A stretch of DNA of 64,000 bases, from positions 62,001-126,000 of the forward strand of contig JBKPAD010000005.1 in NCBI GenBank assembly GCA_046726235.1. The letters are read 5' to 3'. Positions 54,329 through 63,151 of this stretch are shown in pieces. The position numbers and the translations under genes were made by a program. Within the stretch, counting starts at the first letter, position 1. Every line of letters begins with the position of its first letter. The DNA comes from Nitricoxidireducens sp046726235. GTDB taxonomy: Bacteria > Pseudomonadota > Gammaproteobacteria > Burkholderiales > Rhodocyclaceae. The notes beneath the pieces were generated by a model. The model ran no database searches. It was not told where the DNA came from and worked only from the letters and a program-made list of their open reading frames with translations.

Positions 54329-57132
54329 GCCGCGCTGCGCGCCTCGCCGGCGCCGAACAGGTTCTCGGCGCAGCGGCCGCAGAGCTCTGGATGCTCGGCC
54401 GCGTGGGCGTGCTTGCCGACATCGGCGCGCCAGTGCCAGCAACGGCCGCACTTGGCGTGCTCGCTCGGCGCGGGAACGATCGCTTCCTGTGCCGCGTCGG
54501 CGACGCGCGTGAGCGTCGTCTTAGAGCAGATCAGCACGAAGCGCAGGTCGTCGCCGAGCGAGGCCAGCAGATCGTGCTTGTCGCCGGCGGCGCGCAGTTC
54601 GACCTCGGCCTGCAGCGACGAACCGATCTTGCCGGCCGCGCGCAGGTCCTCGAGGTTCTTCGCCACGGCGGCACGAACTTCGCGGATCGCCTGCCAGCGT
54701 TGCAGCAGCGCATCCTCGCCGGCCTGCGCCGGCAGCTCGTTCCAGGTCGCGAGCATCACGCTGTCGCCGCCCTTCGTCACCTGCCAGATTTCCTCCGAAG
54801 TGAAGGAAAGGATCGGCGCCATCAGCCGCGTCACCGTCTGCAGGATGTGCCAGAGGGCGCTCTGCGCCGCGCGGCGCGGGCGGCTATCGGCGGTAGTGGT
54901 GTAGAGGCGATCCTTGAGCACGTCGAGATAGAAGGCGCCGAGGTCCTCGGAGCAGAAGTTCTGCAATGCCTGCACGACGCGGTGGAACTCGTAGCGGTCG
55001 TAGGCGCCGACGCACTGCTCCTGCAGCTGCCGCGTCATCGCCAGCGCGTAGCGGTCGACCTCGAGCCACTGGTCGACGGGCAGCATCTGCGTCGCGGCGT
55101 CGAAGTCGGCGGTGTTGGCGAGCAGGAAGCGCAGCGTATTGCGCAGGCGGCGATAGACCTCGACGACGCGGTCGAGGATTTCCTTCGAGATCGTCAACTC
55201 GCCCGAGTAGTCGGTGGCGGCCACCCAGAGGCGCAGGATCTCCGCGCCGAGCGTGTCCGACACCTGTTGCGGCGCGACGACGTTGCCCTTCGACTTCGAC
55301 ATCTTCATGCCCTTGCCGTCGACGACGAAGCCGTGCGTCAGCAGCGCCTTGTACGGCGCGCGGCCGTCAATGGCGCAGCCGGTCAGCAGCGACGAGTGGA
55401 ACCAGCCGCGATGCTGGTCCGAGCCTTCGAGGTAGAGGTCGGCCGGATAGGCGCTTTCCTCGCGGTGCGAGCCGCGCAGCACCGACCAGTGGGTGGCGCC
55501 CGAATCGAACCAGACGTCGAGCGTGTCGCTCATCTTGTCGTACTTCGCGGCCTCGTCGCCGAGCAGTTCGGAGGCCGAGTGCGCGAACCATGCCTCGATG
55601 CCGCCCGCGGCGACGCGCTTCGCCACCTCCTCGATCAGTTCGAGCGTGCGCGGATGCGGCTCGCCGCTTTCCTTGTGCAGGAACAGCGGGATCGGCACGC
55701 CCCAGTTGCGCTGACGCGAGACGCACCAGTCCGGGCGATTGGCGATCATCGCGTTGAGCCGCGCCTTGCCCCAGGCGGGGAAGAATTCGGTGGCCTCGAT
55801 CGCCGCCAGCGCCGCGTCGCGCAGGCTGCCGTCGCGGCCCTCGGGGCGGCGGTCCATGCCGACGAACCATTGCGTCGTGGCGCGGTAGATGATCGGCGTC
55901 TTGTGGCGCCAGCAGTGCATGTAGCTATGCACGATGTCGCCGCTCGCCATCAGGCGGCCGACTTCGGCCAGCTTGGCGACGATCTCGGGATTCGCCTTCC
56001 AGACGTTGAGGCCGCCGAAGAACGGCAGGCTCTCGGCGAAGCGGCCGTCGCCCTGCACGGGCGTCAGGATGTCCTCGTTGCGCATGCCGGCGCGCTTGCA
56101 GGAATCGAAGTCCTCCAGGCCGTAGGCCGGCGCGCTGTGGACGATGCCGGTGCCGGTGTCGAGCGTCACGTACTCGCCGAGGAAGACGGTCGAGGCGCGG
56201 TCGTAGAACGGATGGCGGAACTCCATGCGGTCGAGGGCGACGCCGCGCGCGGCGCCGAGCACCGTGCCGGTGAGGCCGTAGCGCTCGAGCGCCTGCGCGC
56301 GCAATTCGGCGGCGAGGAGCAGCACGCCCTTTTCGGTGTCGACGAGCTCGTACACGAATTCCGGATGCACGTTCAGCGCCTGGTTGCCGGGAATCGTCCA
56401 GGGCGTCGTGGTCCAGATCACCGCGAAGACGTTTTTCTCCGGCAGCGCCGCGACGTCGAAGGCCGCGGCCAGCCGCGCGCGTTCCTTGTCGGCGAGCGCG
56501 AAGGCGACGTCGATCGCCGGCGACTTCTTGTCCTGGTACTCGACCTCGGCCTCAGCCAGCGCCGAGCCGCAATCGAAGCACCAGTTCACCGGCTTCAGGC
56601 CCTTGAACAGGTAACCGCGGCGATACATCTCGCCCAGCGCGCGGATCTCGTCGGCCTCGGTGCGGTACTCCATCGTCTTGTACGGGCGGTCCCACTCGCC
56701 GAGCACGCCGAGGCGGATGAAGTCCTTCTTCTGGCGCTCGATCTGCTCCTGCGCGTAGGTGCGGCACAGCTCGCGCGCCTTGTTGGCCGGCAGGTGCTTG
56801 CCGTGCGCCTTCTCGATCTGGTGCTCGATCGGCAGGCCGTGGCAATCCCAGCCCGGCACGTAGGGCGCGTCGAAGCCCGACAGCGTCTTGGCGCGGACGA
56901 TGATGTCCTTGAGGATCTTGTTGACGGCGTGGCCGATGTGGATGTCGCCGTTCGCGTAGGGCGGGCCGTCGTGCAGCACGAAGCGCGGGCGCCCCTTGGC
57001 GGCCTCGCGGATGCGCTGGTAGAGCTGGCGCTCCTGCCATTGCTTGACCCAGCCGGGCTCGCGCTTGGCGAGGTCGCCGCGCATCGGGAACGGCGTGTCG
57101 GGCATGTTGAGCGTGCTGCGGTAATCGGCCAT
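54325..57132 (-). CDS. ileS: Isoleucine-tRNA ligase
   Basis: A 935-residue class I synthetase with HIGH (GDIHIGHAVNK), the editing domain, KMSKS (GMKMSKSKGN) and the C-terminal zinc site (CGRCWHW and CGRCAENL). It charges tRNA-Ile. Starts 18 bases after ribF. Confidence 0.98.
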   Translation of the reverse strand: MADYRSTLNMPDTPFPMRGDLAKREPGWVKQWQERQLYQRIREAAKGRPRFVLHDGPPYANGDIHIGHAVNKILKDIIVRAKTLSGFDAPYVPGWDCHGLPIEHQIEKAHGKHLPANKARELCRTYAQEQIERQKKDFIRLGVLGEWDRPYKTMEYRTEADEIRALGEMYRRGYLFKGLKPVNWCFDCGSALAEAEVEYQDKKSPAIDVAFALADKERARLAAAFDVAALPEKNVFAVIWTTTPWTIPGNQALNVHPEFVYELVDTEKGVLLLAAELRAQALERYGLTGTVLGAARGVALDRMEFRHPFYDRASTVFLGEYVTLDTGTGIVHSAPAYGLEDFDSCKRAGMRNEDILTPVQGDGRFAESLPFFGGLNVWKANPEIVAKLAEVGRLMASGDIVHSYMHCWRHKTPIIYRATTQWFVGMDRRPEGRDGSLRDAALAAIEATEFFPAWGKARLNAMIANRPDWCVSRQRNWGVPIPLFLHKESGEPHPRTLELIEEVAKRVAAGGIEAWFAHSASELLGDEAAKYDKMSDTLDVWFDSGATHWSVLRGSHREESAYPADLYLEGSDQHRGWFHSSLLTGCAIDGRAPYKALLTHGFVVDGKGMKMSKSKGNVVAPQQVSDTLGAEILRLWVAATDYSGELTISKEILDRVVEVYRRLRNTLRFLLANTADFDAATQMLPVDQWLEVDRYALAMTRQLQEQCVGAYDRYEFHRVVQALQNFCSEDLGAFYLDVLKDRLYTTTADSRPRRAAQSALWHILQTVTRLMAPILSFTSEEIWQVTKGGDSVMLATWNELPAQAGEDALLQRWQAIREVRAAVAKNLEDLRAAGKIGSSLQAEVELRAAGDKHDLLASLGDDLRFVLICSKTTLTRVADAAQEAIVPAPSEHAKCGRCWHWRADVGKHAHAAEHPELCGRCAENLFGAGEARSAA

Positions 57133-57150
57133 GGCTTGTTTCGGTTCTCG

Positions 57151-58083
57151 TTAAATGGGTTTGCCGGCGAAGTAGGCCTGCGTCGTCTCGACGTCGCGCG
57201 CGATCTGCGCGGTCAGGGCCTCGAAGGAATCGAACTTCGCCTCGTCGCGCAGCTTGTGCAGGAAGTGCACGGTGACGTGCGCGCCGTAGATCTCGCGATC
57301 GAAGTCGAACAGGTGCACCTCGAGCACCGGCTGCAGTCCCTGTCCCAGCGTCGGGCGCACCCCGAGGCTCGCGGCCCCGGGAAGATGGCGCTTGTCGAGG
57401 CCGGAGACGGTGACGGCGAAGACGCCGGTGAGCGCGATGCGCTTGCGCTTGAGCTGGATGTTCGCGGTCGGATAGCCGAGCTTGCGCCCGATCTTGCCGC
57501 CGTGGACCACGCGGCCGGCGATCACGTAGGGGCGGCCAAGCAGACGTGCCGCATGCTCGAGGTCGCCCGCGGCCAGCGTCTCGCGCACGGCCGAGCTCGA
57601 CACGCGCTCGCCATCGACCTCGACGGTATGCATCGCTTCGCAGCTGAAGCCCTTGGCGGCGCCCGCGCGCTCCAGCATCGCGAAGTCGCCGCTGCGGCCG
57701 CGGCCGAAGCGGAAGTCGTCGCCGATGATGACGTGGCGCACGGCGAGCCCGCGCACGAGGATATCGTCGATGAACTGGTCGGCCGTCAGTGAAGCGAGCT
57801 TGCGGTCGAAGCGGCAGACATAAGTGCGATCGACGCCGCAGGATTCGAGCAGCGCCATCTTCTCGCGCATCGAGGTCAGCCGCGCCGGCGCCTGTTCGGG
57901 CGTGAACAGCTCGCGCGGATGCGGCTCGAAGGTCATCACGGCCGCCGGCAGCTTCAGTTCCCGCGCCTTGGCAGCCAGGCGCTCGAGCATGGCGCGGTGG
58001 CCGAGGTGCAGGCCATCGAAGTTGCCGATGGTCAGGACCGTCGGTGTCGCCGCGAGCTCGGGGATGGTGCGGAAAACCAGCAT
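57151..58083 (-). CDS. ribF: Riboflavin kinase / FAD synthetase
   Basis: A 310-residue bifunctional enzyme: N-terminal adenylyltransferase (TIGNFDGLHLGHRAML) and C-terminal flavokinase (GRKLGYPTANIQL and HLFDFDREIYG). It makes FMN and FAD. First gene of the operon; no riboswitch is seen upstream. Confidence 0.97.
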   Translation of the reverse strand: MLVFRTIPELAATPTVLTIGNFDGLHLGHRAMLERLAAKARELKLPAAVMTFEPHPRELFTPEQAPARLTSMREKMALLESCGVDRTYVCRFDRKLASLTADQFIDDILVRGLAVRHVIIGDDFRFGRGRSGDFAMLERAGAAKGFSCEAMHTVEVDGERVSSSAVRETLAAGDLEHAARLLGRPYVIAGRVVHGGKIGRKLGYPTANIQLKRKRIALTGVFAVTVSGLDKRHLPGAASLGVRPTLGQGLQPVLEVHLFDFDREIYGAHVTVHFLHKLRDEAKFDSFEALTAQIARDVETTQAYFAGKPI

Positions 58084-58118
58084 TGGCGCGTGTTTCGCGG
58101 AAAACGAAAAAGGGGCGA

Positions 58119-58124
58119 ATTATA
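58119..58124 (-). promoter_or_regulatory. -10 element of ribF
   Basis: TATAAT on the minus strand, 36 bases before the ribF ATG; no good -35 is seen. Confidence 0.4.
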
Positions 58125-58187
58125 TCAATGGGCCGAGGGCCGATGCCCCGATTAATACAGTCGATTAGGCGCTGCGCGCGCACTGCC

Positions 58188-58193
58188 TATAAT
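58188..58193 (+). promoter_or_regulatory. -10 element of the kor operon
   Basis: TATAAT on the plus strand, 112 bases before korA, implying a leader of about 105 bases. No clear -35 is present, so an activator may be needed. Confidence 0.4.
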
Positions 58194-58253
58194 CGCAAGT
58201 CATTGAATTTTAATATATAAGCAATCCTTTATCGTAACCATAAGTGCGGGCTT

Positions 58254-58276
58254 ATGCCTGAGGTCCGCCTCGGCAT
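58254..58276 (+). repeat. Hairpin in the korA leader
   Basis: ATGCCTGAGG-TCCG-CCTCGGCAT can form a 9-bp stem with one bulged T, 28 bases before the korA start and just ahead of its GGGGAGGAG ribosome site. It could control translation; no known riboswitch is recognised. Confidence 0.35.
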
Positions 58277-58304
58277 GCCGCGGTAAGGGGAGGAGCGGCA
58301 CCGC

Positions 58305-60032
58305 ATGACCCACGGCATCACCAAGAACGACCTCATCGTCCGCATCGCCGGCGAAGGCGGCGAAGGCATCATCTCGACGGGCGACCTGATCACGCAGGCC
58401 TGCGCACGCGCCGGCCTCGACGTCTACACCTTCAAGACCTTCCCGGCCGAGATCAAGGGCGGCTACGCGATGTACCAGCTGCGCACCAGCCCCGCGCCGG
58501 TGTTCAACCAGGGCGACAGCTTCGACGTGCTCTGCGCCTTCAATGGCGAGGCCTACGACCTCAACCACACGCGCCTGAAGCCGGGCACGGTACTGATTCA
58601 CGACGGCCCCGGCGGCGACTTCGATCCCGACGTGCCCGACGGCGTGCACGCCTACGCCATCCCGATGACGACGACGGCCAAGGCGCTCGGCAATCCGCGC
58701 GCCAAGAACATGGTCGCGCTCGGCGCGCTGTCGAAGCTGTTCGACATTCCCGCCGACTCGCTGCGCGAAGTCATCGCCGCCAAGTTCGGTCGCAAGGGCG
58801 AGGCCGTGGTCGCCGGCAACCTCGCCGCCTTCGCGCGCGGCGTCGAACTCGCCGCGGCGCTAACCAAGACCGATCCCTTCGGCGTGGTAGCGCCGGCCGC
58901 CAAGCGCGACGTCGTCGTCATGTCGGGCAACCACGCCATCGGCCTCGGCGCGCTGATCGCCGGCCTCGACTTCTTCTCCGCCTATCCGATCACGCCGGCC
59001 ACCGAGATCGCGCAGTACGTCGCGCGCCACCTGCCCAAGCGCGGCGGCACGCTGATCCAGGCCGAGGACGAGATCGCCTCGATCTCCCAGGTCGTCGGCG
59101 CCTCCTACGCCGGCAAGAAGGCGATGACCGCCACCTCCGGCCCCGGCCTGTCGCTGATGAGCGAAATGATGGGCATGGCCTTCATGAGCGAGACGCCCTG
59201 CGTGGTCGTCGACGTCCAGCGCGGCGGTCCTTCGACCGGCCTGCCGACCAAGCACGAGCAGTCCGACCTGTTCCTCGCCATCCACGGCTCGCACGGCGAC
59301 GCCGGCCGCATCGTGATTTCGGTCGAGAACGTCGCCGACTGCATCGGCCTCACGGTCGAGGCCTTCAACCTGGCCGAGAAGTACCAGTGTCCGGTCCTGC
59401 TGCTCTCCGACGGCTCGCTGGCGTTCTCGACGCAGACCGTCGCCGCGCCCGACCCCGCCGCCTTCCGCATCGTCGACCGCAAGCGCTGGGACGGCGACGG
59501 CGAATACAAACGCTATGCCGTCACCGAGGACGGCATCTCGCCGATGGCCGACCCCGGCACGCACGGCGGCACACACATCGCCACCGGCCTCGAGCACAAC
59601 GAAGTCGGCCTGCCGAACTACACCTCGGCCAACCACGAGGCGATGCAGGCGAAGCGCTTCCACAAGCTGCGCAATGTGGCCGCCGACTTTCCGCCGGCCG
59701 AGACCGACGGCGACGGCGAGGCCGAGATCGGCGTCATCGCCTGGGGCAGCACCATCGGCGTCGTGCGTGAGGCACTGCAGCGCCTGCGCGCCGAGGGCGT
59801 CAAGGCCAAGGGCTTCTATCCGAAGCTGCTGTGCCCGCTGCCGGCCGGGCAGTTCGAAGCCTTCGGCGCGACCTGCAAGCGCCTGCTGCTTCCCGAAGTC
59901 AATTTCCAGGGCCAGCTCGCGCATTTCGTGCGCGCCGAAACCACTCTGCGCCCCGAGTCCTACACGCTCTGCGGCGGCCTGCCTTTCACGCCGGAGATGA
60001 TCGTCCACCGCGTCCGGGAGATGCTCGCATGA
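58305..60032 (+). CDS. korA: 2-Oxoglutarate:ferredoxin oxidoreductase, fused gamma-alpha subunit
   Basis: A 575-residue protein: residues 1-190 form the gamma domain (RIAGEGGEGIISTGDL, FKTFPAEIKGGYAMYQLR), and 200-575 the alpha pyrimidine-binding domain (SAYPITPATEIAQ, QAEDEIASISQVVGASYAGKKAMTATSGPG). With KorB it converts 2-oxoglutarate to succinyl-CoA and reduces ferredoxin. In Thauera aromatica such an enzyme supplies reduced ferredoxin to benzoyl-CoA reductase. 2-Oxoglutarate as substrate is inferred from overall similarity; other 2-oxoacids are possible. Confidence 0.93.
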   Translation: MTHGITKNDLIVRIAGEGGEGIISTGDLITQACARAGLDVYTFKTFPAEIKGGYAMYQLRTSPAPVFNQGDSFDVLCAFNGEAYDLNHTRLKPGTVLIHDGPGGDFDPDVPDGVHAYAIPMTTTAKALGNPRAKNMVALGALSKLFDIPADSLREVIAAKFGRKGEAVVAGNLAAFARGVELAAALTKTDPFGVVAPAAKRDVVVMSGNHAIGLGALIAGLDFFSAYPITPATEIAQYVARHLPKRGGTLIQAEDEIASISQVVGASYAGKKAMTATSGPGLSLMSEMMGMAFMSETPCVVVDVQRGGPSTGLPTKHEQSDLFLAIHGSHGDAGRIVISVENVADCIGLTVEAFNLAEKYQCPVLLLSDGSLAFSTQTVAAPDPAAFRIVDRKRWDGDGEYKRYAVTEDGISPMADPGTHGGTHIATGLEHNEVGLPNYTSANHEAMQAKRFHKLRNVAADFPPAETDGDGEAEIGVIAWGSTIGVVREALQRLRAEGVKAKGFYPKLLCPLPAGQFEAFGATCKRLLLPEVNFQGQLAHFVRAETTLRPESYTLCGGLPFTPEMIVHRVREMLA

Positions 60033-60940
60033 ACGCCGTCCTGCAACCGATGACCCGGGCGACGACCCACCTGCACAAGGTCGCGCTCCAGTCCAAGGAG
60101 TACAAGGACGAGGGCGTCAATCCGTTCTGGTGTCCCGGCTGCGGCCACCACGGCGTGCTGACCAGCCTGCTGCGCGCGCTGTCGGAAGTCGGCGTCGACC
60201 CGAACTACCTGGTCAACATTTCGGGCATCGGCTGCTCGTCGCGCCTGCCCTACTTCGTCAAGTCGTACAAGATGCACACGCTGCACGGCCGCGCCGGCCC
60301 CGTCGCCACCGGCACGCAGCTGGCGCGTCCCGACCTCGCGGTGGTCGTCACCGGCGGCGACGGCGACGGCTTCTCGATCGGCGGCGGCCACATGCCGCAC
60401 CTCGCGCGCAAGAACGTGAACGTCACCTACGTGCTGATGGACAACCACGTCTACGGCCTGACGAAATGCCAGGCGTCGCCGACCTCGCGCCGCGAGATGA
60501 AGACCGTCACCACGCCCTATGGCGGCGTCGAGGAACCGCTCGACCCGGTGCTCTACATGCTGACCTACGGCGCCAGCTACGTCGCCCAGTCCTACGCCGC
60601 CAACGCCAAGCTGACGACGCGCCTGATCAAGGAGGGCATGGAGCACAAGGGCTTCGCCTTCATCAACGTGCTCTCGCACTGCCCCACCTTCAACGAAGCG
60701 GAAGACGCCAAGTACTACAAGGCGCTGAGCCAGGACGTCGCGCCCGAGCACGACGTCACCGATCTCGACGCCGCGATGCACGTCGTCAACATGGCCAAGC
60801 GCGAGGAGCGCGTGCCGACCGGCCTGCTCTACAAGGTCGAACGGCCGACGCTCGACCAGCGCATGGCCGAACTCGTCGAGCGCGTCGGCGGCCATCGCGA
60901 CTACGACCTGCGCAAAATCATCGATCTCTCTCGCCCGTGA
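60029..60940 (+). CDS. korB: 2-Oxoglutarate:ferredoxin oxidoreductase, beta subunit
   Basis: A 303-residue TPP-binding protein with cluster cysteines in FWCPGCGHHG, ISGIGCSSR and LSHCPTFN and the TPP/Mg motif GDGDGFSIGGGH. It starts in a 4-base overlap with korA. Unlike many such enzymes, no ferredoxin-like delta subunit gene is present; the next gene encodes a larger Fe-S protein instead. Confidence 0.94.
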   Translation: MNAVLQPMTRATTHLHKVALQSKEYKDEGVNPFWCPGCGHHGVLTSLLRALSEVGVDPNYLVNISGIGCSSRLPYFVKSYKMHTLHGRAGPVATGTQLARPDLAVVVTGGDGDGFSIGGGHMPHLARKNVNVTYVLMDNHVYGLTKCQASPTSRREMKTVTTPYGGVEEPLDPVLYMLTYGASYVAQSYAANAKLTTRLIKEGMEHKGFAFINVLSHCPTFNEAEDAKYYKALSQDVAPEHDVTDLDAAMHVVNMAKREERVPTGLLYKVERPTLDQRMAELVERVGGHRDYDLRKIIDLSRP

Positions 60941-61557
60941 TCGAAGAAGCCAACGTCCGCCTGACGATCAACGGCGTCGCCGTCGACGCGCGGCCGCGCA
61001 TGACGCTCGTCGAAGCGGCCTGGCACGGCGGCGTCGCCCGCGTGCGCGGTGCCGGCTGCCTCGAGGGCGTCTGCGGCTCCTGCCGCGTGATGCTGCGGCG
61101 CGGCCGTGAAGTCACCGTCGGCCTCGCCTGCCAGACCTTCGTCGAGCCCGAGCTCGAGGTCGTGTTCCTGCCCGCCGCCTCGGCCCCGCGCCATCACTAC
61201 GACATCGCCGACTTCACCGACGGCTGGGACGTGCAGGCACGTTTCCACGAAATATTCCCCGAGGCCGCGCGCTGCCGCCATTGCAGCGGCTGCGTGAAGT
61301 CCTGCCCCAAGGGTATCGACGTCGAGGCCGGCGTCGCGCTCGCCGCCGCGGGGCGCTTCCGCGCCGCGGGCGAAGCCTTCTTCGAATGCGTGATGTGCGA
61401 GCTGTGCGACGGCGCCTGTCCCGAGCAGATCGCGCCGGCCCACGTCGGCCTGTTCTGCCGCCGCGTCACCGCGCACTTCCACCTGCGCCCGCCCAACCTG
61501 ATCCAGCGCCTCGAAGAGCTGCGCCAGGGACGCTTCGGCGGCGGCGAACATGACTGA
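60937..61557 (+). CDS. SdhB/FrdB-like three-cluster Fe-S protein
   Basis: A 206-residue protein with a [2Fe-2S] domain (C41, C46, C49, C65) and two cluster motifs CxxCxxCxxxCP (C113, C116, C119, C123 and C151, C154, C157, C161) as for two [4Fe-4S] centres. It resembles succinate dehydrogenase/fumarate reductase Fe-S subunits but is short and without a membrane partner. The GTG start overlaps the korB stop. It probably moves electrons between KorAB and the flavin subunits downstream. Confidence 0.85.
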   Translation: MIEEANVRLTINGVAVDARPRMTLVEAAWHGGVARVRGAGCLEGVCGSCRVMLRRGREVTVGLACQTFVEPELEVVFLPAASAPRHHYDIADFTDGWDVQARFHEIFPEAARCRHCSGCVKSCPKGIDVEAGVALAAAGRFRAAGEAFFECVMCELCDGACPEQIAPAHVGLFCRRVTAHFHLRPPNLIQRLEELRQGRFGGGEHD

Positions 61558-63151
61558 AGGCATTTCCTTCGCCGCCGCGCGCGCGGCCTACCGCGCCGAC
61601 GCCGACCTCGGCGCGCTGCCGGAACTCGTCGATCCCGACGCGCTGCTCTCCGCCTACCACCCGGACCATCGCCGCGGCAGCGTCGTCACGCTCGCCGTCG
61701 GCGCCAATGCGGGCGATGCCTGCCAGCGCGAACTCGCCGACCTGCTGCAGGCCGAAGCCTTCATCGACGAAGCCGACCTCGCCGGCACGCCGGTCACGGA
61801 CACCGACGTGCTGGTGATCGGCGGCGGCGGCGCCGGCTGTGCCGCCGCGCTGGCGGCCGCGGAGCGCGGCGCGCGCGTGCTGCTGGCCACCAAGCTGCGA
61901 CTCGGCGACAGCAACACCGTCATGGCCGAAGGCGGCATCCAGGCGGCGATCGACGACGGCGACACGCCGCAGCGTCACATCCAGGACACGCTGCGCGGCG
62001 GCCACCATGCCGGCGATCCGGCGCTGGTCGCGGCGATGGTCGAGGACGGCCCCGACGTCATCCGCTGGCTGATCCGCCAGGGCATGCAATTCGAGACCAC
62101 GCCGACCGGCGACCTGCACACGCGCCGCGCCGGCGGCATGAGCGCCGCGCGCATCGTCCATTGCCGCGACTACACGGGCCTCGAGATGATGCGCGTGCTG
62201 CGCGAAGCCGTCGTCCAGCACCGCTCGATCGAGGTCTGGGAGCAAAGCCCCGCCGTCGAGCTGCTGTCGAACGAGCGTGGCCAGAAATGCGTCGGCGCGG
62301 TGCTCTCGTCGCTCGTCGACGGGCGACTGCGCATCGTGCGCACGCGCTCGGTGATCCTCGCCACCGGCGGGCTCGGCCGCCTGCACCTGAACGGCTTCCC
62401 GACCTCGAACCACCTCGGCGCCACCGGCGACGGCCTCGTGCTCGCCTATCGCATCGGCGCCAAGCTGCGCGAGCTCGATTCCTTCCAGTACCACCCCACC
62501 GGCTTCGTCCATCCGACGCATCTCTCAGGCAAGCTCGTCACCGAGGGCGTGCGCGCTGCCGGTGCGCTGCTGGTCAACGGCGAGGGCCGTCGCTTCATCG
62601 ACGAACTGCTGCCGCGCGACATCGTCTGCGCCGCCATCCTGCGCGAGTGCGCGGAAGGCCGTGGCATCCGCAGCGAGCGCACCGACAAGCGCCGCTTCGG
62701 CGTCTGGCTCGACACGCCGCGCCTCGAGCGCGAGAAGCCCGGCCTGCTCGAGCAGCAGTTCCCGAAGCTGCTGGCGCGCACGCGCGGTGCAGGCATCGAT
62801 CCGCGCGTCGATCCGCTGCTCGTGCATCCGACGCTGCATTACCAGAACGGCGGCGCCGTCATCGACGCCAACGGCGCGACGACCGTGCCCGGCCTCTACG
62901 CCGTCGGCGAGGTCGCGGGCGGGGTGCACGGACGCAACCGCATCATGGGCAACGCGCTGCTCGAGATCATCAGCTTCGGCCGCCGCGCCGGCGTCGCCGC
63001 CGTCGCCGAGCGCGACCGCGGGCCGAAGAAGGTGACTCTCGAACACGTCAATCGCGTGCGCCGCGCGCTCACGCTCGCCGGCATGCCGCTCGAGCGCAAG
63101 GCGCCGCGCGTGCTGCCGACCTACGCCGCGGGAGGCGCATGGAACCGCTAG
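61550..63151 (+). CDS. FrdA/aspartate-oxidase-like FAD protein
   Basis: A 533-residue flavoprotein with an extra N-terminal part of about 80 residues, then the FAD motif VIGGGGAGCAAALAAAERG, the GDSNTVMAEGGIQAAI segment, THRRAGG-like residues (LHTRRAGGMSAARIVH), FQYHPTGF and GEVAGGVHGRNRIMGNALLEI. The C-terminal Frd/Sdh domain is short. In fumarate reductases these residues bind dicarboxylates. Overlaps both neighbours, so it is part of a multi-subunit complex. Substrate unknown. Confidence 0.85.
   Translation: MTEGISFAAARAAYRADADLGALPELVDPDALLSAYHPDHRRGSVVTLAVGANAGDACQRELADLLQAEAFIDEADLAGTPVTDTDVLVIGGGGAGCAAALAAAERGARVLLATKLRLGDSNTVMAEGGIQAAIDDGDTPQRHIQDTLRGGHHAGDPALVAAMVEDGPDVIRWLIRQGMQFETTPTGDLHTRRAGGMSAARIVHCRDYTGLEMMRVLREAVVQHRSIEVWEQSPAVELLSNERGQKCVGAVLSSLVDGRLRIVRTRSVILATGGLGRLHLNGFPTSNHLGATGDGLVLAYRIGAKLRELDSFQYHPTGFVHPTHLSGKLVTEGVRAAGALLVNGEGRRFIDELLPRDIVCAAILRECAEGRGIRSERTDKRRFGVWLDTPRLEREKPGLLEQQFPKLLARTRGAGIDPRVDPLLVHPTLHYQNGGAVIDANGATTVPGLYAVGEVAGGVHGRNRIMGNALLEIISFGRRAGVAAVAERDRGPKKVTLEHVNRVRRALTLAGMPLERKAPRVLPTYAAGGAWNR

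Noticed and set aside
54391..57792. A 1133-residue plus-strand frame opposite ileS and ribF
   Set aside because: Shadow of ileS/ribF with low-complexity translation and no ribosome site.
57900..58304. FMN riboswitch before ribF or korA
   Set aside because: No RFN-element conserved segments are found; only simple hairpins and -10 hexamers.
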